Shown here one piece after another: positions 59,243 to 64,000 of a stretch of DNA of 64,000 nt (positions are counted from its first letter, which is position 1; each line of letters opens with the position of its first letter). The translations under genes and the position numbers were made by a program. The notes under the pieces are model-generated. The model searched no databases. It saw only the letters and a list, made by a program, of their open reading frames with translations, and was not told the origin of the DNA. Location: the NCBI GenBank assembly GCA_963681505.1, contig OY811977.1, forward strand, positions 5,387,223 through 5,451,222, written 5' to 3'. The stretch is from Eunapius fragilis. Taxonomy: Eukaryota > Porifera > Demospongiae > Spongillida > Spongillidae.

Positions 59243-59448
59243 CACCGCCCGACTATGCTCTACAAATGTTGCATGCACAGCTTTTTAATTAATGTTAGTA
59301 CAACATGCCGTAACATACCTTTCTGTGGTAGTGGTAGTTCTATGACCACTGCGGTATCGGAAGCACATTTAGCCAATCGGACAGCGGGTCATTACAATAC
59401 CGACTCCTTTCAGATGCTTTAATGGCAGTTAGCTGAATTGTCTTCGTA

Positions 59449-59812
59449 TTACTGCCTTTTAGCAGCGCGGATTCCCTCGAGGTTCTCTTCATATCGCCGC
59501 CTTTTAGCAGCACGGTTCTCCTCGAGGTCCTCTTCATATCGCCGCCTTTTAGCGGCACGGTTCTCCTCGAGGTCCTCTTCATATCGCCGCCTTTGAGCAG
59601 CACGGTTCTCGTCAAGGTCCTCTTCATATCGCCGCCTTTTAGCAGATTGCTTAGATTCAATATCGGCCTTGTACAAAGCTGTCGCGTACAGGGGCCTTCT
59701 TCTTTTCGGGATTGGCCTTGTATAGCGCTCGGGCTTTAGCTTTGTTCTCGTCTTGCTTTTGGAGGTATTCCGCTCGTCGCTTAGATCACTTCTTTTGATT
59801 ACGCGAAGACAT
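59449..59812 (-). pseudogene. 15-residue-repeat ORF related to the Helitron first exon
   Basis: The minus strand starts at ATG 59812 (MSSRNQKK, then a stop), continues SKRRAEYLQKQDENKAKARA and LYKANPEKKKAP, then after a frame change has five tandem 15-residue units of RRRYEEDLEENRAAK type. Start, spacing and composition parallel the Helitron exon (MPSRQEKKKAKRRAKYLKTR, then the repeat array), with a different unit. No Rep or helicase sequence is nearby. Probably a decayed fragment of a different Helitron subfamily. Confidence 0.6.
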
Positions 59813-59889
59813 TTTTAGAAAAACAACTTCACTAGCCAAAGTAACAACTAAACTGTGATAGGAACACCAAGTAAAATTTAGTGCAGGTT

Positions 59890-59891
<2 letters not shown>

Positions 59892-59922
<31 letters not shown>
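59892..59922. repeat. Poly(G) tract, G31
   Basis: Uninterrupted run. A further G13 run lies at 59993-60005, and shorter G and C runs at about 60440-60452 and 60513-60526. Confidence 0.93.
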
Positions 59923-59923
<1 letters not shown>

Positions 59924-60530
59924 GCAGAAACAAAGTGCAAAACACCATCCCCCATCTTTGAAGAGCTCATTGAGAGCATCACAAATGTAGCAGGGGGGGG
60001 GGGGGTCTTTGCCTGAAATGAATTTTTTGAAAAGAATTAATAACATTTACGATATTTTTTTACAACATAATGACAACATCATACTGTTTGTGCCCATAGG
60101 TTATCTATGCGTGCGAACGAGCGTGCGAAGATATGGTTTAACTCAACTATCTGCCTATCAGCACGATTGTATATTATTATTTGTACGGAAATTAGTGAGG
60201 GGCCAACTGTACGTGATTGATGCAAAACCACACGCTTTCATCATGAAATAACTATTTGCGATCGTTGCAACGCACAGCTTCAAATACCGCTGATAGACTC
60301 CGGGGGCCGCCTATGAGTGTATCTATACAAGTTTGTGCGCGATTTCGTTCTTATAGAGGTGCGATCAATTGTCGATTGCGTAATGACTTTTAAGGGGCGT
60401 GGTCTAAATGGGCGTGTTCGTAGGCGGAGGGGGTGGGGAGGGGGGGGGGGGGTGTTGACCTGGACCTTGATTTTAAGAATTTTTGGGATGGTGTCTACGA
60501 CTTTTTTTTTTGCCCCCCCCCCCCCCTCCC

Positions 60531-60674
60531 AGCTGTCAATAGTGCACTACCAGGCTATAAAAACTGCAGCTGATAACGTGACCTCATTCTTACAATCACA
60601 TTACCCTTATCATCTGATCATACATGTAGAGGAGGGAGAATGGAGGCTTAGAACAAAGGAACCTATTAATTAAG
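60531..60674 (+). other. Possible terminal exon, unknown gene
   Basis: A C/T-rich stretch ending CCCCTCCCAG is followed by an open frame (LSIVHYQAIKTAADNVTSFL onward) to TAA, resembling a last coding exon. No upstream partner exons were found. The following frame at 60815-61114 (99 codons) is also unrecognised. Confidence 0.25.
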
Positions 60675-61449
60675 GAACAACCAACTTCCTTTGACTGATG
60701 CAGACAAACTATGCATGCTAGAGAGATAATTTAAACACTGTTGGATAGAGAATTTAACGGAGATTACAACCAGTGGAGTAGTGCAAGCAAGGTGAACTAA
60801 GGTGGCCTCAGCCTATGCTCTACTACCTTGTATGCCCCCGCAGTGTACATAACTTCCTTGTCTCACTCACCTCATCAGTCTTCTCTCAAGCAGTGAGGGC
60901 TAATGGAAAATGCAGTCTGTCAATTCAATGGCTGTCAGTGCTTTCTGCCAACTCAGTCTTGATGGCAGAAGGAAGACTAAGCCAGCTATTAGCTTCCTCT
61001 GCCTTCTTTGTATGTGACAACGACCTTACCATCATCAGGGTTAAAGTACTGGCAGCATCCACCTACACGTACAATTCACACACCACATCCAGTTTACTAA
61101 CAACCTTTATGTGATGTCTGATGGTTTAATACCACACACACCTGCACACATATGTACCCAACAGTGGGTGTGAACACTGGTGCTATTCTGCTACAAACGA
61201 AAAGACTTATTGTGTGCAATCACATGTACAGACATTATTAATGTGCTCACCATTAATGGTTATAAATAACCTGTTTGTGACTTTTGACCTGCCATTGCAT
61301 ATCATGGTGTTCTTTATGGACAATGGACAAATTGAGTAGTCTGGGGAGGAGATATCACAAGGGCGGGTGTTCAGTTGACCCACCCCACATCCTGCAGGTG
61401 TTCACTGTGCCAAATCCACAGGGTTTAATCGTCTGGTATACACATACGT

Positions 61450-61592
61450 GTACAACTGATAAAAACTTCTCTACGAGAAAGTTGGTGGTATATAGGAATG
61501 CAAGGCTATACTGACAGGGAAGGAAAAATGAAATAGACACGTAGCTATAGAAATGTGACATGCAGGTAGTCAATTCCACTTTTCCCTGTCAG
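61450..61592. mobile_element. Foldback MITE family F, copy D (short, rearranged)
   Basis: The left arm GAGAAAGTTGGTGGTATATAGG resembles copies A-C. The inner arms TGACAGGGA-AGGAAAAATG and TTTTCCCTGTCAG pair. Much shorter than A and B. Confidence 0.6.
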
Positions 61593-61712
61593 AGCCCCAG
61601 ATCTAATAGCACCTCTTGTTGCCTTCTCATGTCACATCCTGGCTACATGTTACACCATCTCCCAACCTTGGTCTCCTCCACCTTGACCTAACAATTTGCA
61701 AATCACTGCACA

Positions 61713-62030
61713 ATGGTTGTGAGGGACTATGGACACACTAGAGACTCCTCATGTTCATGGTGCCCCGGACACAGCTCTTTGACTTCCATGGCAACCACTA
61801 TATTATGTGCAAACATGGTGGTGGTGTTGTCACTGACCATAACCATCTGCAGACGTGTTTGTGGAGAAAATCATGCACCATGTTGGAGTGAGGGCGGAGT
61901 CAGGCAGTGGCCTTACATCATACCTAGGCCACACCCACACAGTGGAGAAAGGGAAGATCACAGCCTTTGACATTATAATGACATCACCTTTAACCCCTTC
62001 CATCCTCACAGGGGCAGTGGGGGCATAGAT
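61713..62030 (+). pseudogene. Retroelement endonuclease-domain fragment
   Basis: The plus strand reads FDFHGNHYIMCKHGGGVVTD then HNHL, the same zinc-knuckle and HN block as at 1.5 kb. In another frame it reads FDIIMTSPLTPSILTGAVGA, equivalent to the ALDITVTSPLTPAIL block. Intervening stop and frameshift show decay. Opposite orientation to the copy at 1-4.6 kb. Confidence 0.6.
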
Positions 62031-62177
62031 CAGGAAGTACAGGACGACAGGGATGGATACCTGCATGAATTTTGCACCCCACCTTTCATGCCCAAAGTTA
62101 ACTTCATAAGGGGCAGTGTGTTCAGTCGTGCTGTTGATGTAAATAATACACAAAAAACGTGCTGAAGTAACCTCCTT

Positions 62178-62202
62178 CCCCCCCCCCCCCCCCCCCCCCC
62201 CC
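62178..62202. repeat. Poly(C) tract, C25
   Basis: Uninterrupted run downstream of the retroelement fragment. Confidence 0.93.
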
Positions 62203-62337
62203 AGCTTCATTGGCTGAACATTATGCAAAGCACTGCTTGACCAGTCACTCATCAAAAGACATCAGGCCTTGCTATGAGGACCATCCTTGCAGAAGCTAGC
62301 ACACTTGTGCAGCAGGATAACTGCTACCTGGAGACCA

Positions 62338-62852
62338 CACACACCCAGCCCAGAGAGCAGTCACACACCCCCAGCCCAGAGAGCAGTCACACACCTCAGC
62401 CCAGAGAGCAGTCACACACTCCCAGCCCAGAGAGCAGTCACACACCCCAGCCCAGAGAGCAGTCACACACTCCCAGCCCAGAGAGCAGTTACACACCCCA
62501 GCCCAGAGAGCAGTCACACACCCCCAGCCCAGAGAACAGTCACACACCCCAGCCCAGAGAGCAGTCACACATCCCAGCCCAGAGAGCAGTCACACACCCC
62601 CAGCCCAGAGAGCAGTCACACACCCCAGCCCAGAGAGCAGTCACACACCCCAGCCCAGAGAGCAGTCACACACCCCAGCCCAGAGAGCAGTCACACACCC
62701 CCAGCCCAGAGAGCAGTCACACACCCCAGCCCAGAGAGCAGTCACACACCCCAGCCCAGAGAGCAGTCACACACCCCAGCCCAGAGAGCAGTCACACACC
62801 CCAGCCCAGAGAGCAGTCACACACCCTCAGCCCAGAGAGCAGTTTCAGTTTC
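62338..62852. repeat. Minisatellite, 25/26-bp unit, about 20 copies
   Basis: Unit CCCCAGCCCAGAGAGCAGTC plus ACACA. Units with one extra C alternate early in the array, so open frames across it are not evidence of coding. Confidence 0.95.
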
Positions 62853-63046
62853 CTGGACTTAGCGCACCTCTGTGCCTTGAATGGTTAATTGGATGGAAAA
62901 AATATGCATCATAAAATAAGTGACAAAATCTTTACAGACATAAAGAGCACAGTGATGGCATATGCCCTCACTAGGTGTAAGTCAAGATAACCTTCCATGT
63001 AATTGATAACGCTAAGACAAATGAAATAAGGACAGCAGCAAGCAGT

Positions 63047-64000
63047 AATAGAGCTATGACCAACAGAGGTACCATCAGGTAGTGGAGCCATGACCAACAG
63101 AGGTACCATCAGGTAGTGGAGCCATGACCAACAGAAGTACCATCAGGTAGTGGAGCCATGACCAACAGAGGTACCATCAGGTAGTGGAGCCATGACCAAC
63201 AGAAGTACCATCAGGTAGTGGAGCCATGACCAACAGAGGTATCATCAGGTAGTGGAGCCATGACCAACAGAAGTACCATCAGGTAGTGGAGCCATGACCA
63301 ACAGAGGTATCATCAGGTAGTGGAGCCATGACCAACAGAGGTACCATCAGGTAGTGGAGCCATGACCAACAGAAGTACCATCAGGTAGTGGAGCCATGAC
63401 CAACAGAGGTACCATCAGGTAGTGGAGCCATGACCAACAGAAGTACCATCAGGTAGTGGAGCCATGACCAACAGAGGTACCATCAGGTAGTGGAGCCATG
63501 ACCAACAGAGGTATCATCAGGTAGTGGAGCCATGACCAACAGAGGTACCATCAGGTAGTGGAGCCATGACCAACAGAAGTACCATCAGGTAGTGGAGCCA
63601 TGACCAACAGAGGTATCATCAGGTAGTGGAGCCATGACCAACAGAAGTACCATCAGGTAGTGGAGCCATGACCAACAGAGGTATCATCAGGTAGTGGAGC
63701 CATGACCAACAGAAGTACCATCAGGTAGTGGAGCCATGACCAACAGAGGTATCATCAGGTAGTGGAGCCATGACCAACAGAAGTACCATGAGGTAGTGGA
63801 GCCATGACCAACAGAGGTACCATCAGGTAGTGGAGCCATGACCAACAGAGGTACCATCAGGTAGTGGAGCCATGACCAACAGAGGTATCATCAGGTAGGG
63901 GAGCCATGACCAACAGAGGTACCATCAGGTAGTGGAGCCATGACCAACAGAGGTACCATCAGGTAGTGGAGCCATGACCAACAGAGGTATCATTAGGTAG
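63047..64000. repeat. Minisatellite, 34-bp unit, at least 27 copies, continues past the window
   Basis: Unit GTACCATCAGGTAGTGGAGC plus CATGACCAACAGAG. Three variant types (AGAGGTACC, AGAAGTACC, AGAGGTATC) recur in patterned order, suggesting multi-unit duplications. Confidence 0.95.

Noticed and set aside
62274..62888. Plus-strand 191- and 204-codon frames (SPESSHTPQPREQ type)
   Set aside because: Pure read-through of a 25/26-bp minisatellite; mixed unit lengths shift frame between units.

Overview
The window looks like nuclear DNA of an animal, most likely a sponge. Protein-coding genes are split by very small spliceosomal introns (about 49-60 bp in the left-end gene, mostly 50-100 bp elsewhere). 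The non-genic DNA is AT-rich and full of foldback MITEs, minisatellites, CA/TG runs and long poly(G)/poly(C) tracts. One 642-residue protein resembles a lineage-expanded F-box/leucine-rich-like family I associate with demosponges. The host assignment is inference; no rRNA or other marker gene is present.

Layout. 0.1-0.8 kb: a complete four-exon CTR-type copper transporter (minus). 1.0-4.6 kb: a decayed reverse-transcriptase element with a C-terminal restriction-like endonuclease domain (minus). 5.2-5.9 kb: a MITE. 6.6-7.0 kb: another endonuclease-domain fragment. 7.1-8.0 kb: a single-exon seven-transmembrane receptor. 8.1-13.9 kb: repeats only. 13.9-19.0 kb: a complete 17-exon RFX transcription factor most like animal RFX4/RFX6 (minus). 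19.4-20.5 kb: a broken copy of the Helitron 5' end. 20.9-27.6 kb: a two-exon tubulin-tyrosine-ligase-like enzyme that appears to enter the secretory pathway, with a 5 kb intron. 28-34.7 kb: low-coding DNA with a degraded RING-finger gene. 34.8-42.2 kb: an apparently intact Helentron-type Helitron whose single spliced product carries a charged 15-residue repeat array, DUF6570-like zinc region, Rep nuclease, PIF1-like helicase and OTU protease. 42.3-46.6 kb: three minisatellite blocks. 46.7-47.3 kb: an Arg/Gly/Asp-rich repeat ORF behind a TATA box. 48.1-52.1 kb: a complete 17-exon secreted proteinase K-like subtilase. 52.2-53.3 kb: two retroelement fragments. 55.2-57.1 kb: the 642-residue protein. 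58.4-64 kb: a tyrosine-recombinase fragment, nested palindromes, a second 15-residue-repeat array, a retroelement fragment and two long minisatellites running to the window edge.

The host genes look unrelated in function (copper uptake, signalling, ciliary/transcriptional control, glycine/glutamate-ligase-like modification, proteolysis). The connecting theme is mobile DNA. One Helitron family is present as an intact copy, a close fragment and perhaps a distant relative. One foldback MITE family is present in five copies, two of which abut host genes: one ends about 10 bp past the TTLL stop codon and one ends about 31 bp before the subtilase start codon. Exon structures were derived by hand from splice sites, reading phase and family similarity, and all close in frame; no transcript data were available.
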